Below are positions 45,601 to 57,184 of a stretch of 64,000 nucleotides of DNA, one piece after another. The translations under genes and the position numbers were made by a program. Under the pieces are notes generated by a model that did not search any database, was not told the DNA's origin, and worked only from the letters and a program-made list of their open reading frames with translations. Numbering within the stretch: position 1 is the first letter of the stretch; every line of letters starts with the position of its first letter. The stretch comes from Straminergon stramineum. Taxonomy: Eukaryota; Streptophyta; Bryopsida; Hypnales; Calliergonaceae. The stretch is taken from positions 1,989,001 through 2,053,000 of the forward strand of contig OY987272.1 in the NCBI GenBank assembly GCA_963920665.1. The letters are read 5' to 3'.

Positions 45601-45694
45601 ATCCTTTGCTACCTCTCTAAGGAAGAGACCGAATGTGGGTAGAACCCCACTTGATACCTATCAAAGTATCAAGTGGGGTCAAAGAAGAAAATGA
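42617..45694 (+). pseudogene. hAT-type transposase with BED-like finger, two premature stops
   Basis: The frame from ATG 42617 is continuous to 45694 except for TGA at 44066-44068 and TAG at 44519-44521. The latter is CAG in the fragment at 28080. A BED-like finger lies near residues 19-53 (KCKACNSVFAKKISRMLSHLG). The DUF659/RNase H-like core follows with LSIDGWSSVTNRP (Asp near 237) and VQVTVDNAPINPAAW (Asp near 298). The hAT dimerisation domain with AHAWWNFEGACGKLIAPIAK and SSCERNWSSYSFVHNKSR completes the transposase. A long acidic C-terminal extension follows, longer than in typical hAT proteins. A frame change near 45670 leads into a further open stretch to 45933. hAT transposases cut and paste DNA with 8-bp target duplications; the ends of this element were not found. 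Confidence 0.85.
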
Positions 45695-45933
45695 AAACAA
45701 TCCCTAGCCTTAAGGAAGGCATTGGTAAGGCTATATTAAGAGCCAAAATGGAGAAGAAGACTAGTAGATCAATGAGATCATTCACATCTACCCAAGTACA
45801 AAAAGGAGTGAAAATTGTACAATCTTCATCAAACAACATGGAAGAGACATCTAGCGATGAAGACGACCGATGGGGAACTAGATGTGAGAGTAGCGGGGCT
45901 GAGGTGAAAGGAGATAGTGATTACAAGCCTTAG
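45673..45933 (+). pseudogene. Possible continuation of the hAT C-terminal tail in another frame
   Basis: The stretch is basic then acidic (GSKKKMKTIPSLKEGIGKAIL ... SSDEDDRWGTR) and overlaps the end of the hAT frame by 22 bases. Its style matches the preceding tail, so a small indel near 45670 is the likely cause. Alternatively it is chance open sequence. Confidence 0.4.
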
Positions 45934-46403
45934 AGATTCAAGGAATGTAGGCTTAGGTGTTTAGGTGCTTATGATACATTGAGCATGTAATGGCAATTGA
46001 TTGTTTGAAGCTTCCATTGCAGTTGGAGTTTGCTTATTGATGTTGAAAATATGATTATTTTTTTTTGAATTGCAAAACCAAGAAGAAGTCCCCCCAAAAT
46101 TGATTGTGTTCCTCTTTCTTTGTATGAAGCATGATACATTGCAAGATACATATAGAATGCAACAATTTTGACTTCATGATTGTCATAGAATCATAGATTT
46201 GGTAATTTCCAAGGTGAAGAGAATTTTGAATTGTTTCTTTAATCCTTTCCCTTGATAATTCATAATTGCAATTATAGTGTACAATTTCTTTGGTTGAGTA
46301 CACTACAAAGGATAGTTCATAACTCCATATGTTATTGTAAAAAGCATTCAAGGAATCAAAGTTTACTTGAAGGAGTTGAAGCTTTGTATTAAATAACTAG
46401 CCA
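45934..46403. other. Intergenic, no feature seen
   Basis: This lies between the hAT tail and the stop of the minus-strand zinc-finger gene. Text near 46405-46450 contains a short ccgcctgcccgttcg string of the same style as the GC-rich blocks. No terminal repeat was found. Confidence 0.4.
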
Positions 46404-48014
46404 CTAGCCATCCGCCTGCCCGTTCGCATTTACCCAAGGTAAATTTGTGGACGGGTTTTTTTTACCCCCTGGAGATGTAGCGTCCGTAGGGTCCAAACGG
46501 CCGAACGTTCGAACGTTCGATTTTTGGACGTGATTTTGCTCGAGACGCTCACTTTCATCAACCCTGGTCATGATGTTGTCGATGACACCTCCTTGGTTGT
46601 TAGAGCGAAATGAAGAGATCAAATTCCTAATATTCAAAGTACTCAAATATTGGAATCGGTCCATGACCTCCTCTAGTTCCTCCCCCTTCAACATTTCCTT
46701 TTCTCCCTCTCCTTTGTGAAATAGATAATTGGTAAGGAAATCTTTGCTAGCAGAGAGCGTGATAGCGGAATTCGTGGTTGTTGGTGTTTTGGCCACTTGC
46801 TCTGCAATGAGTCCACATATTTCCTCTATGGAATCTCTGTACACGCCTTTCGCAACAGGGTGAGCATGATCTCCGAAGTGAATTGCAGCCCTACTCATAG
46901 TCGGATTATCACTATAGAAGTAGTATATCCTAGCATTGCATGTTTTCAAGCATGCAGGGGCTATTTTGCACACCTTACAGACTAGAGTAGAATCTTTGGG
47001 CGGATTGGCCCGTACAACAAATGGGAAGATTGTATAGCCACTCCACTCTGTTTCGTTCCCTTTCGAAGCCCTCTTCAAATAATCACAGTCAGGATTTTGA
47101 CAAGATAGATGCCTAGCACAGTAGGACTTACGGAATTTGAGATTGTTAGAGTTGTTGATGTTTGTTGTCACCAACTTGCACCACGGGTGTTCGTCGAATC
47201 GCTTGTCCATTCCTTCTAAGTTCTTGGCTGCCGAGGAAGATGAAGAGGAGCAACACAGAGGCAACTCGAAGATGACACCGCCATTAAAAGCTGGAGGCAA
47301 GAATTCCACACGGTGATGCTTCACGGCATTCAAATCAGTTGCAGACAATTCATTCCGCGAGCGATGCATGGTGGCGAGTCTCCTCAAGCTTTCCATGATG
47401 CTCACTCCCTCAAGTGGACTTGGGTTCAAAGGAGGACGTGAGAACAATGACTGCGTGAGAATATTGGACGGGGTACTAGAGACCGAGTTGACATGAGTTG
47501 GTCCTTCCCCTGGAATTTTGACAGAGCGTGGTTGGTGGCGAAGCCTTAAATCTGGAGACTCTCCTTTTGATTCAGATGACACTTCTATGATAGGATCTAG
47601 TTTCTCTACTTTCATTGTATGAAGTATTGTAGATTGGGGCGGGACAGTCCCCACTTCTTGAGGAGAACTAGGTGAAATGGTATGTGTGACATATGGCATA
47701 TCTACAGTCGATGCATCGGATTGGTAGCTAAGAATCTCTATAGACGCAGCAAGTATGGATAGAGGAAATCCATAGGCCCTATAGTTTCCAGAAGAGAGGT
47801 ACCAACAATGCCCTCCTTCTTCCAAGAGCTTTATTACAGGGATGGATTCCTGCAACTCACCTAATTCCGACTTCCTCTCTTCTTTGACATAGATGGAAGA
47901 CTCTACAAACTTGAAACGAACGTGTAGCAAGTGACTCGTGATGCTAGCAAATCCTCCGCTGTCTACAGGAAACACTAAGGGAACCTCATGACCATCTACT
48001 CGTATGCAAGCCAT
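46404..48014 (-). CDS. FLYWCH/WRKY/GCM-like zinc-finger protein, unbroken
   Basis: The gene has 536 codons from ATG 48014 (MACIRVDGHEVPLVFPVDSGG). The first 100 residues are predicted globular; the region to about 240 is Ser/Pro-rich. A Cys/His cluster follows: C299, C305, C310, then CKVC (346/349), C355, C359, and HFGDHAHP (H379, H383, H385), with ARIYYFYSDN between. The Tyr-Tyr strand followed by an HxxxHxH end resembles the FLYWCH/WRKY/GCM superfamily of DNA-binding fingers, often linked to MULE transposases. The C-terminal end (GGKKNPSTNLPWVNANGQADG) runs into a GC-rich stretch and may be altered, so a downstream transposase part could be missing. No premature stop. Function is not known. 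Confidence 0.6.
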   Translation of the reverse strand: MACIRVDGHEVPLVFPVDSGGFASITSHLLHVRFKFVESSIYVKEERKSELGELQESIPVIKLLEEGGHCWYLSSGNYRAYGFPLSILAASIEILSYQSDASTVDMPYVTHTISPSSPQEVGTVPPQSTILHTMKVEKLDPIIEVSSESKGESPDLRLRHQPRSVKIPGEGPTHVNSVSSTPSNILTQSLFSRPPLNPSPLEGVSIMESLRRLATMHRSRNELSATDLNAVKHHRVEFLPPAFNGGVIFELPLCCSSSSSSAAKNLEGMDKRFDEHPWCKLVTTNINNSNNLKFRKSYCARHLSCQNPDCDYLKRASKGNETEWSGYTIFPFVVRANPPKDSTLVCKVCKIAPACLKTCNARIYYFYSDNPTMSRAAIHFGDHAHPVAKGVYRDSIEEICGLIAEQVAKTPTTTNSAITLSASKDFLTNYLFHKGEGEKEMLKGEELEEVMDRFQYLSTLNIRNLISSFRSNNQGGVIDNIMTRVDESERLEQNHVQKSNVRTFGRLDPTDATSPGGKKNPSTNLPWVNANGQADG

Positions 48015-48182
48015 GAGAATACAATGGGCTCAATGGATGTAGGGATTGAATGGAAATGGTCCAAGTGCTGGGGTTGCCAAGAAGTGAACTTGGAAGACAC
48101 TATTTTATAATGTCAAGTTCGGTGTCCAGCTATGAAAGAGGGTGATGGCAAAATTATGGACTCTCATTTAGAATAACAGTGT

Positions 48183-49120
48183 ATGCACCACCATGTATGG
48201 CCTCTTCCATTGCGTACTCCTAGAATTTCAATAATGGCATACATGTGCCTTTGTCGACGGGATTTCAATAGGATTAGTTTGGAAGGAATAAGCGATTTTG
48301 GGAGTAATGATGCATTCCTCATTTGTTTGGAGGCTCAATTGATGAACACAATGTCATCAAGAAATTTGATTTAGCATGAGTACATTCTAAATAGGGACGG
48401 CACCTTCATGGTAATTCCAAATGGCATGGTTGCTAATTTCGATGTAGGCAACTGTCATAAATGCTCTGAAGTGTGTGAGATGTAGAGTTGGCAACTCCCA
48501 AGAACCCACGCACATGAAGAGGCTATGATTGCCTTGAATGGTATCCAATCCGTTCGGACGACACATTAAATAAGGCGGTAGGGGACGATGTTTTGAAATT
48601 CAAAGTATCCGTCTATCATTTTAATTTTTCAGTAGGCCTTTTTCACTTGCATTTCTACGGATGTTGTCTAGCATATAAGTAATGGGCATTTTAGCATCCT
48701 GTAGCCATTCTAGTGTGTTTTGGTAGTTCCGTATTTGTAGAAAAGATTCATCTGTTCCATGTGATCTTGCATCCCCTCATGCACCCAAATGACAATAGCA
48801 TCTCACTTATCATAGCAGAACAGTCAAAAAAGAGGAGGAAGCGTAGTTCCTTTTTTTTTTCATCTTCCAAAACACTTAGAAGGTCAAGGATGACTCGTGC
48901 CAAGAAAGTATTGTCGAAGACAAGCCACTCAACACTAGATGATCTTCGCAGAATACTAAGCTTTGGAGAAGTTAGTGGTGCTGTGGAAGAGGACGTCGAA
49001 GCGCACAACATGGCAATAGTGCGACAGGTGTCACGTGGTCCAACGAGCACACAAAATGAAGCTGCTGACAACCTCACAATTTTTGACAGTATAAGCATCC
49101 ATTGTTCATATTGCTTTTAG
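48183..49120 (+). pseudogene. Unrecognised coding remnant
   Basis: Short frames at 48183-48374 (RISLEGISDFGSNDAFLICLE) and 48713-49120 (basic, KKRRKRSSFFFSSSKTLRRSRM, then STLDDLRRILSFGEVSG) have protein-like composition but several stops between them. No domain is recognised. They may be remains of a gene upstream of, or part of, the interrupted gene at 51193-59711. Confidence 0.3.
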
Positions 49121-49820
49121 AAGAATCCTTTCCCATTCATTACTACATTTCAAAGTTTCTTCAATGTCTCCTAGAAACTAGAGTACATTATTCTTTTCCA
49201 TGAAGTGGATAGGATGCACAAATCAAACTTTTTCACCCTTAAACTGGGAATCTTAGTATTTATGAAGAGTGAATATCCGTCCAACTTGTCTCATAGTTTG
49301 TTAGATTGAGTCACGTCCAACAATTTTTGAGGGTTTAGGTATCCTTTGCATGATCACTTTGTAAGGATTTAAGCATTTTGGGGGTTGCTAATAAGGTCTC
49401 CCTTCATTCGAGCATTTCCAAGACTGTCGTAGTTTGAATTCAATCGTCAAGAGGTTTAGAATACTGATTCATTCATGTGAGCTTCTACATAGCTGTATCG
49501 TAGAAATAGTTTGGCAGCATAAGTGAACGCGAGGCTGACGATTCATTTGAGAATTTTTAGATCTTCAGTACCTCCAAGATGTTCGGGGTGGATTGACCCT
49601 CTTGCTCGTCCTCCACGGCTTAGTCCAGGGGTGCAATTAATAAATGAGCAACCCTTTTTCATGTTTCATTAGTTTATCACTTTATCTTCTCTACCTCGCC
49701 AAGTTAAATTTGGTCATCCAATTCAAATTAAAAGTATGAGCTCAAAATTCGAGAGTTTGATTAGATGTGACGAATAAGACAAATCGGTTGAGGCTTGAGC
49801 AATGGGGACCAACGCGGGGT
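49121..49820. other. No feature seen
   Basis: This non-coding stretch has no recognisable repeat, gene or splice pattern. Confidence 0.4.
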
Positions 49821-50000
49821 CCATACACACTAGTCCACTGAACTCAACAGCGTCATGCTGGAAGTTCCAATTATTCTATTTCTGTCAACTCTGAGTAACC
49901 CCGCCGCTCAAGTCCATACACACCAGTCCACTCAACTGAACAGCCTCATGCTGAAAGTTCCGATTATTCTATTCCTGTCAACTCTGAGTAACCCCGCCGA
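49821..50000 (+). repeat. Two-copy tandem repeat, 93-bp unit
   Basis: The unit starting ccatacacac(t/c)agtccactc at 49821 is repeated from 49914, ending ctctgagtaaccccgccg. The copies differ at several positions. Confidence 0.85.
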
Positions 50001-50392
50001 TCGATATTTCAGGAGCCTTTCACGGCCTGATATCGTCTTCACCCTGCTCCCTCGGAGAGGTGCCTAGCAAGCGTCGAGCCCTAGGCCTTGGAATCACGAT
50101 CAGAATGAAGTCGACCGCATACTATGCTCCCAATCCTCCTTCCGTGCGTCTCGGGGTTTCTCTAGTGCAGTTGCACTTGAATCAACCTATTTCTCATGCA
50201 CTTGACACCAAAACTAATGTCAATTGTCCAACATGAGGAGCAAGTTGGCAAGATGCGGAGGACTCGCAGTCAAACTCGTGACGAAGAGGAAGACACTCAA
50301 CAAGACAACCCATCGCGGACACTGCAAAAGAAATGCGTCCATGAGGTACTGCACATCACCTTCAGTCAAGTTCATGCACCAACCCAACACAG

Positions 50393-50900
50393 TCACTTAC
50401 AATTTTTTTTCATCACTCATGAGCTTTCTTGAGGCGCGGCGCGACCTGCTTGTCACTGGCATGGCGCCAATGCCTTGGATTGATTTTATGCACAGTGTAG
50501 CCTCCTTACGGCAATCACCACCAGTGTGAGCCTAGAAAGGAGCTGTCGCGTCCTTGACTTCACTCGCAACACTGGGTAGGGGACAAGGGTACTCGCACTG
50601 GGGTCCCATTTTCAGGGGTACCTCTCGCTTGGCTTGGGACTTCAGTCGGACCCAACTGGGGTTGATAGCGATGCCTGTGGTACTCTTCAAAATGGGACCT
50701 CACCAAATCACTTACAATTTTTTTTCATCACTCCCGAGCTTTCTTGAGGCGCGGCCTTGGGTTGATTTTATGCACAGTGTGGCCCCCTCACGACATTCAC
50801 CACCAATGTGAGCTTGGAAAGGAGCTGTCGCGTCCTTGACTTCACTCGCAACTCTAGGCGGGGGACAAGGGGACTCACGGTGGGGTCTTGTATGGCACGA
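50393..50900 (+). repeat. Two-copy tandem repeat, about 315-bp unit
   Basis: The phrase tcacttacaattttttttca at 50393 recurs at 50708. The two units share the following text (gagctttcttgaggcgcggc, ggagctgtcgcgtccttgac), and the second lacks a piece of about 30 bases. The open frames in each copy (50224-50529, 50554-50811) are parallel products of the repeat. Confidence 0.8.
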
Positions 50901-51192
50901 CCTCCTCGTGACGGTCGTGGCACTAGGGGAGGGCACCTTTTGTCGAATGCTTAATATTGGTTGTATTGTTAGTAATTTATTTGGTCATGGAGTATGTTAT
51001 AAGATGTCTAGGTGGCAACCTTGATGTTCTTGTAGATTATTTCAGATTGTAGTGTGGTTATTCAATTATTTTTTATCCTTTTTCAGTAGTTGTTACATTG
51101 ATTTCTTTTGGTGCATTGTACACGTGGAAGGAAGCAAGCTCCTATGCATTACTCCGTCATCCAATGATCCAATTGCACCAGAACAAGCCTAA

Positions 51193-51447
51193 GAGGTTTG
51201 TGGTACCTTGAAACTAAAGACTTCCATACATGAGGAAGAGGAGATGTCAAGCGACTCGCAAGACGAAGAAGAGGAGGAGCAAGACTTGGTAAGACTTGAG
51301 GGTCTTGAGGTGTCTGCCAGGCCAACTTCTGACACCTTGGTGCTCTCAAAGCTTAGCCGGAATACCAATTGGCCAAGCCACCTCATTGCAGGCTACACTC
51401 ATAAACGGAAAAGGCCTGAGTTTTCTTCTGGGAGCTCAGAGACCGAG
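51193..51447 (+). pseudogene. Coding exon split by element B, left part
   Basis: The open stretch (KTSIHEEEEMSSDSQDEEEEE ... AGYTHKRKRPEFSSGSSETE) stops exactly at the insertion border. Removing element B and one target duplication joins SSETE to YSLEQQ at 59556 in frame. It is strongly acidic with a basic patch (HKRKRP), like a disordered nuclear protein tail. A TAA lies directly upstream (51190-51192). Confidence 0.5.
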
Positions 51448-53615
51448 TGTCGTACGCGTAGCATGCGGTAAATACCATTTACAACACCCAAACGTGTAAA
51501 CTAACTCGAAATATCGTCCCAGGGGATTCTAGTATGTTGTTGCAAGCCTAGGTTATCTGTTCTACTAACTTAAGGTCTCTCTTGACCTCTTCTCCCTCTT
51601 TCCGGATCACAACCGTTCCGGAACCCAATCCGGATCCGTCTCTTCACTCACAAACACTAGTTTTGGTACCTCTGTTTTACCCTCAAAGGGTCCGCTTTTG
51701 ATTGTGTAGAGGGGTAGGGACTCACCACTCGTATTTCTCACTCTCTCTTCTCTCTCAAAACAACAAAACACATGCTTAGCCCAACTGCTATACTAGATTG
51801 ACCGGAAACACTCTTACAACCTTCCGGATAGCCAACCCGGGAGGCAAGTCACACAGATCCGTAACAAGTCTTCTCCACTACAACGACAGACCAACAAAAA
51901 TCGGAACCCAGATGGGGATTATAAGTTGTTCACTAGACAGATCCTAGGATTTGGCTAACCTTCCAGTAAGTGATATGGGGTTTCTTCCACTGGTGGTTGC
52001 TTATCTCTACACGGAACCCTCCTTGGCATTCCGGATCTGCACCTGTGAGCCCTCAAGTTGGCACTTGGAACTCAAGGTTTTCTTTTTTTCATTTTAGTCA
52101 GTATTTTAGCATAATCATATGCAAGAATGCATAAAAAGAGTGTTTGAGTGGTATTTGGTAGAAGTCCCTACCAATACTATGAGGGGTCATCCTAGAAGTA
52201 TAGAGTATATAAAATACTCAAATTTCATACTTCTAATGCCTAATTGAGAGTCTAAGAGATCGATTAAGTGTTTCCGAGAGAACTAAGGGTTTAAGTGTTA
52301 GCTAGTCCTAGTAGTTGTCCATGTTAAACTAAGTCTTACAATTGCATGTGACAAGCTGACTAAGTCCATTTTAGGTCTAAAGAGTCTAGTATAGGTCACC
52401 ATCCAATTCGGATTGGTAAGTTCTTATTTGCAGATAACTTATAGAAGAATTATCCAATCTACAAATAAAGTGATGAAAGAGCGACCGGAGTATGAAGAAA
52501 GGTGCTTTTACTCTAAAAGCATGCCAAGAGCCAACATTGGAGCCGGTTGTTCCAAGATTCCCCGATACAAGAATAATTTCCCCCTTGGGTGGAAATTATA
52601 AGGGAATTGCTAATTTTAGCTTCCCTATGAATAGTGCAAAGTAAAATGTAATGTTGCACTTTGGTTTTGGGAGTTTCCTAGAAGCTACCCAAAAAGTTTC
52701 GGAATTTTCCGAAACAATTACAATGACTCCATGGGAAGTCAACTGCCTTTAAACATGGTCGTAAATTCTTAGGAATTACCCATGTTGCAGTAAAATCCCA
52801 CTAAAAATTAGGATAGTGTGTTGTGTGCTAATAAAGCGTTCCATAGAGTTTGAAGACATTCTGACATTCTGACATTCCCAGGTACCAGAATCGGCAACGA
52901 CAGTGGACTTTTGAAGAATTTACAACTTTATGGCGGGTTGACCGGCGTACCAGGAGGTGGCGGTGTCCAAATGACATGAATGAGGGGTCTTTTCTTACTC
53001 CCACAAACCTTCTAAGTAACCCTAGCTAGATAGTTTCCTCAAAAGAAACAAATTCCAAAAGTTAGTGTTTTCACCTTTCTTTGGAGTTACCATAAGTTGA
53101 TTTTACACTTACAAAGGGCTAGGAAGAAGGGGGTAGGGGATCCCCTAGGCTAATTTGGGTCTTCTAAACACAATGGCGCAATCGTTTTTCAATTTGGAGT
53201 TTTTCCCTAGAAGATAGGAGGGGTCCAGCAGTAGGTTTGACTTTTTTATAATAATTTGTCGTAATTCAAAGTTAATTTCGCAAATATCTTTTGGAAAATT
53301 AAAGATTGGATTTGGGTAAGACCTCTTTTCTTGCGTAACAATCCATCTTTGGTTTAAAGAAAGACAATTTAGAAATACTTTGGGTTAATTAGCAAAATAT
53401 CTAGGTTAATTAGGGTTATTTTCAAAATATCTTTGGGAAAAGATCTTGGATTTGATTTAGCCAAGATTTATTAGCTAAATGGAGAGGGTTCTAGAGAATT
53501 CCTCCATTAAACAAAGATTATTTTGGAATTACATTAGGGTAGTTTAGGAAATATCTCGGGATCAAAAGTAAATGTTTTTCCACCGACAACTTACCGGGGA
53601 GGGGCTTGGGACGAG

Positions 53616-53622
53616 TATAAAA
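53616..53622 (+). promoter_or_regulatory. TATA box in the nested LTR-like element
   Basis: TATAAAA in the context gacgag-TATAAAA-ggccc is a strong core-promoter match, as expected near the U3/R border of an LTR. It is followed by a 20-bp phrase repeated twice (ggtcggagcgttgatcca, from about 53698). Confidence 0.6.
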
Positions 53623-53697
53623 GGCCCTTCCCTCAAGGTTGTCGGTACCCTCACCCTCATTCTTATATCTAACCTTTGCTTTTGTGCTACCGGTGTG

Positions 53698-53740
53698 GTC
53701 GGAGCGTTGATCCAGGTCGGAGCGTTGATCCAGGTCGAGA
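53698..53740 (+). repeat. Short tandem repeat, about 19-bp unit, two copies
   Basis: The phrase gtcggagcgttgatccag occurs twice in a row shortly downstream of the TATA box, and could lie in the leader of any transcript starting there. Confidence 0.7.
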
Positions 53741-56700
53741 TCCAACCTAATTTTCATTTTAATTCTTGATTTGCACACTTTGAAGGACGAGAGGGTCCCT
53801 TCAAAGTGATTTCTATTTGATTTCGTTAAGTTCTTGAGGCTAAGCCTCCATTTTCTTTTAATTGTGAGAGTTTTGGAAGGGATAGACCTCCAAACTCTAA
53901 TTTCGTTTAAGATTTCTTGAATACTAACAAATTGTGCTCATTACAACAGAATTTGGTATTAATATACTTAAGGCGGTGAAGCTTGACTTTACCAAAAGTT
54001 TATTGAACCAACCCTTGCCCAAAATTCGTTGTATAACGAAGATTGGGACTTTAATTACTAAAGTTTGGTTTAAACGCTGTTATGCGTACCTCCTTTAGTG
54101 ATTAAACTTGGATAATTGGAAATTTTAGAGAATTAATCTTTAAAGTTCGGTTTAAACACTGTCATGTGTACCTCCTTTGAAGATTGACTTTCAAAATACT
54201 AAAATTTGATCTTTGACACCATGTATATTTGGGATTGCCCCCGCACGGCGAAGCTTTGACTTTAAAAGATTTGAAATTAACACTTGGAAAAATTTCCTTA
54301 TTTGCATGTTTGGAAAAATGCTTTGCAGGTGTACTAATTAGGAACGTTTGATTTAGTGAAAAAGATTAGAGAAAAGTAGACAAAATTGCTTAGTAGTAGT
54401 TAGAGAAAACCAAGAGTTAGATTAGTTTCCCTAAGTCATTAAAATTATCCTAGAAATAGAATTCAATTAGCTTAGAATATTTAGTTTTTTTAGTTTTCTT
54501 ATTCCCAAAAATTCCCAAAAATTAGATTGTTAGTTAGAATTTAATAAGTTTCCATAGACCCCAATAATTAATTAGTGTTAGGATTAATTAAGTCTAAAAT
54601 TAGATTAGTTAAAAATCCATTACATTAATGAAAGTTTCCCAACCAGTGACTAAATAACAAAATTATAACTCGAAAACCAGAATCAGTATCATTACACCAA
54701 CGGAGAGCGGACCAGACTAAACGAACAGCAGAACGAAGAGGCCAGAAGGAACCGGCAGAGTCGTGGTCCTACGGCGCCTCGCCACGTGGCGGCCACGGAA
54801 CCGGGGTGGCAGGGTCGTGACCAGGCAGTAAGAGAGTGATTGAGTAACCAGGGCTTGGAGAGCGACCAGGCTGTGACTGGGCAGCGAGGTGGTGACTGAG
54901 CGACCAAAGCTTGGACGAGCGACCAGGGCTGTGACTAGGCAGCAGGGCGTGACAGGAGCGACTGGAATGCGAGAAGGAAGTCCAGCGACCCAGCTCAAGT
55001 CTAGCAATTGGAAGGTGGAGCGAAAATAAAACTAAAATTTAAGGTAAATTTCTCTCACGTTAGGAAGTTTTGATACAAAAGCTAACAATCTTAATAGTTA
55101 GGAAAGTACTTGTAGAAACATCAACAACTCATGAACTCTTCTTCAACTCTTAAAACAACAAACACAAATGTGAGTGGAAGAAGTGAAATGAAAGGTTAGA
55201 GACTAGAAGAAGAAGAAGAAAGGAATCTAGATAATTAATGAGGTAAGCATCTTTGAATTTGATTTTATTCTAATTACTATTCACTAAGTTGTTGGTTAGT
55301 CATTGATTAGGATTCTCTTAGGAATTAGAAGGCTAGGCTTTGGCTAGGTTTTGTTTTGTTAGGTTTAATAAGACAAATGGATAAAGACAAAATGCCAACT
55401 AATATCTTTTGAAAGATTAGGAAATTACGAAATAATTAGGATTTATTAGATTTGATTTGATTTAGTGGATTTCTAAGATTTTGAGGTATTAAAATAATTT
55501 CTAATTATTTTAAATACAACCAAAATTAATAAAATCCCATAACCATTAGTAGGAAAAGAAAAATTGAAATTAAAAAACAACATCAAATGAGATTTCATTT
55601 CAAATGGCGTGATGAATTAGCGAAATGGAGGATGGAGCGGGATACTACGAAACCATTCACCTCGTAATCCTCGAGGACGGTACGATCGATCACTTCGTGG
55701 GAAAGGTACGTTAAAATTCTTTATATTTCATTTCTTTTAATTCCAATTTGATTAAAATCTCACTTGACAAAATAAACCATTGGAACCTTTAGGAAAATTA
55801 GAAAAGAAAATTAACCTTTAAAATTAAAATTATTTGTTTAGACTAAGAAATAATGAATGAATGAAATTTAACTTGTTAGACTTTTTAAAACCAAATTTCA
55901 TTCATTAATAATTTTTTAAGAATTTAGTTTTTAGTGTTTTACCTTGTTGGAAAGGTAATTTCTGAATTTTCATAAAATACTAAAAATACTAATTTTAGAA
56001 TAGAAAATTTAGTTTACGATAGATTAGAAGATAATTAAAAAGAATTTCTAAAGAATTTTTAAGGAATCATTTAAATTAGGAATCAATTAGGGAATCTTTT
56101 GAAGATTCCAGAACCTCTTTTCATTTAAAACATACTTTAATTTTAAGTGAGAAAAGGTTGGATGAAGTTTGATTTCAATTTGGATGAAATTCTTTAATTA
56201 GTAGTCAAATTAGGTTTAGTCTTAGAATTAGGTAACTAACATAACTAAAAACTTAACCCTAAAATTTAGATTTATTTCGAGTAGTTTTACTATTTTTAAT
56301 TTGTGGATGAAGGTTGTGACGTAGTTTAGGGATCAATATTTCATCCATTCATTTCTTTTATTAGGAAAGTCAGAATTTAACTTGCTTTACCATTTTGGAA
56401 AGGGAAAATTACATTCTATAAAGTAGGTTAGATTGATGTTAGTTTGGATTTATCTTTTGATTAGTTAATTGATTTAGTTAACCATAGCGTAGAAAATTAG
56501 GATTTAAATGATTTAAGTTTAATTTGGATATTTAAAACAAAGTGTCCATTGCTTGGAAGGCGCAAATTGAACTTAGATAAAAATCACCCTAATAATATTG
56601 ATTGATAGGCCGTTAGAACCCGTGTGCACGTTTTGACTCGAAGGGTGGAGTTTAAAACACTCACAGCACCCACACCACTCCTAATTGGATTCCCGTTCCA

Positions 56701-57184
56701 GGAGTTTAAAGACATGTGCTCAAGACCAAAATCACTAGTCTAGACTTCGTCACAAACGTTCCACTCAACTTAGCTCCAAGTCTCCTTAGATCCGGATTCC
56801 TCCTTTCCTCCTCTGTTCTAACACTTTATACACTCACAAGGAAACACAAGGAAGCTGGATATATGACAGATCAATCCCTGAGGGTCCACTTGGTGGCTTA
56901 GATTAAAGAAAGGATAACAAGATAAAAACTATAATGCTAGGATGGAATGAGAGGCAACAAACCTGCCCCTCACTTGAAAACTCAAAACAACCAAAGCCAA
57001 AAAGGCAAAAAGGGCCACCCGGAAATCCAGGTGACCACTCACAAACTCCCCGAGAAATCCGGAAAAGTGAGATCCTATAAATCCAGAACTTGGTCCTACA
57101 CCTTGAAATCCGGATCCGGTACAAAATTAAAATCCTATCAGCCTAAGAAAAGATCCTATCTACTTCCCCTTCTGCGCTTTCTTC

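Larger units (their letters stand above)
52044..56665. mobile_element. 4.6-kb LTR-like element nested in element B, target duplication GCACC
   Basis: It starts TGTGAGCCCTCAAG and ends AAAACACTCACA, with the perfect 6-bp inverted ends TGTGAG/CTCACA. GCACC flanks it at 52039-52043 and 56666-56670. Element A has the uninterrupted sequence at the corresponding place (near 7650), which proves the borders. It is AT-rich, has no gene, and contains one strong TATA box (53616-53622). It may be a very long solo LTR (promoter about 1.6 kb from the start) or a non-coding element mobilised by others. No second copy of its ends is seen inside. Confidence 0.85.

Noticed and set aside
54692..55007. Minus-strand Ser/Leu/Pro-rich frames in the nested element
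   Set aside because: They are overlapping frames of a locally repetitive stretch (gcgaccagg-type repeats). No domain, no conservation evidence.
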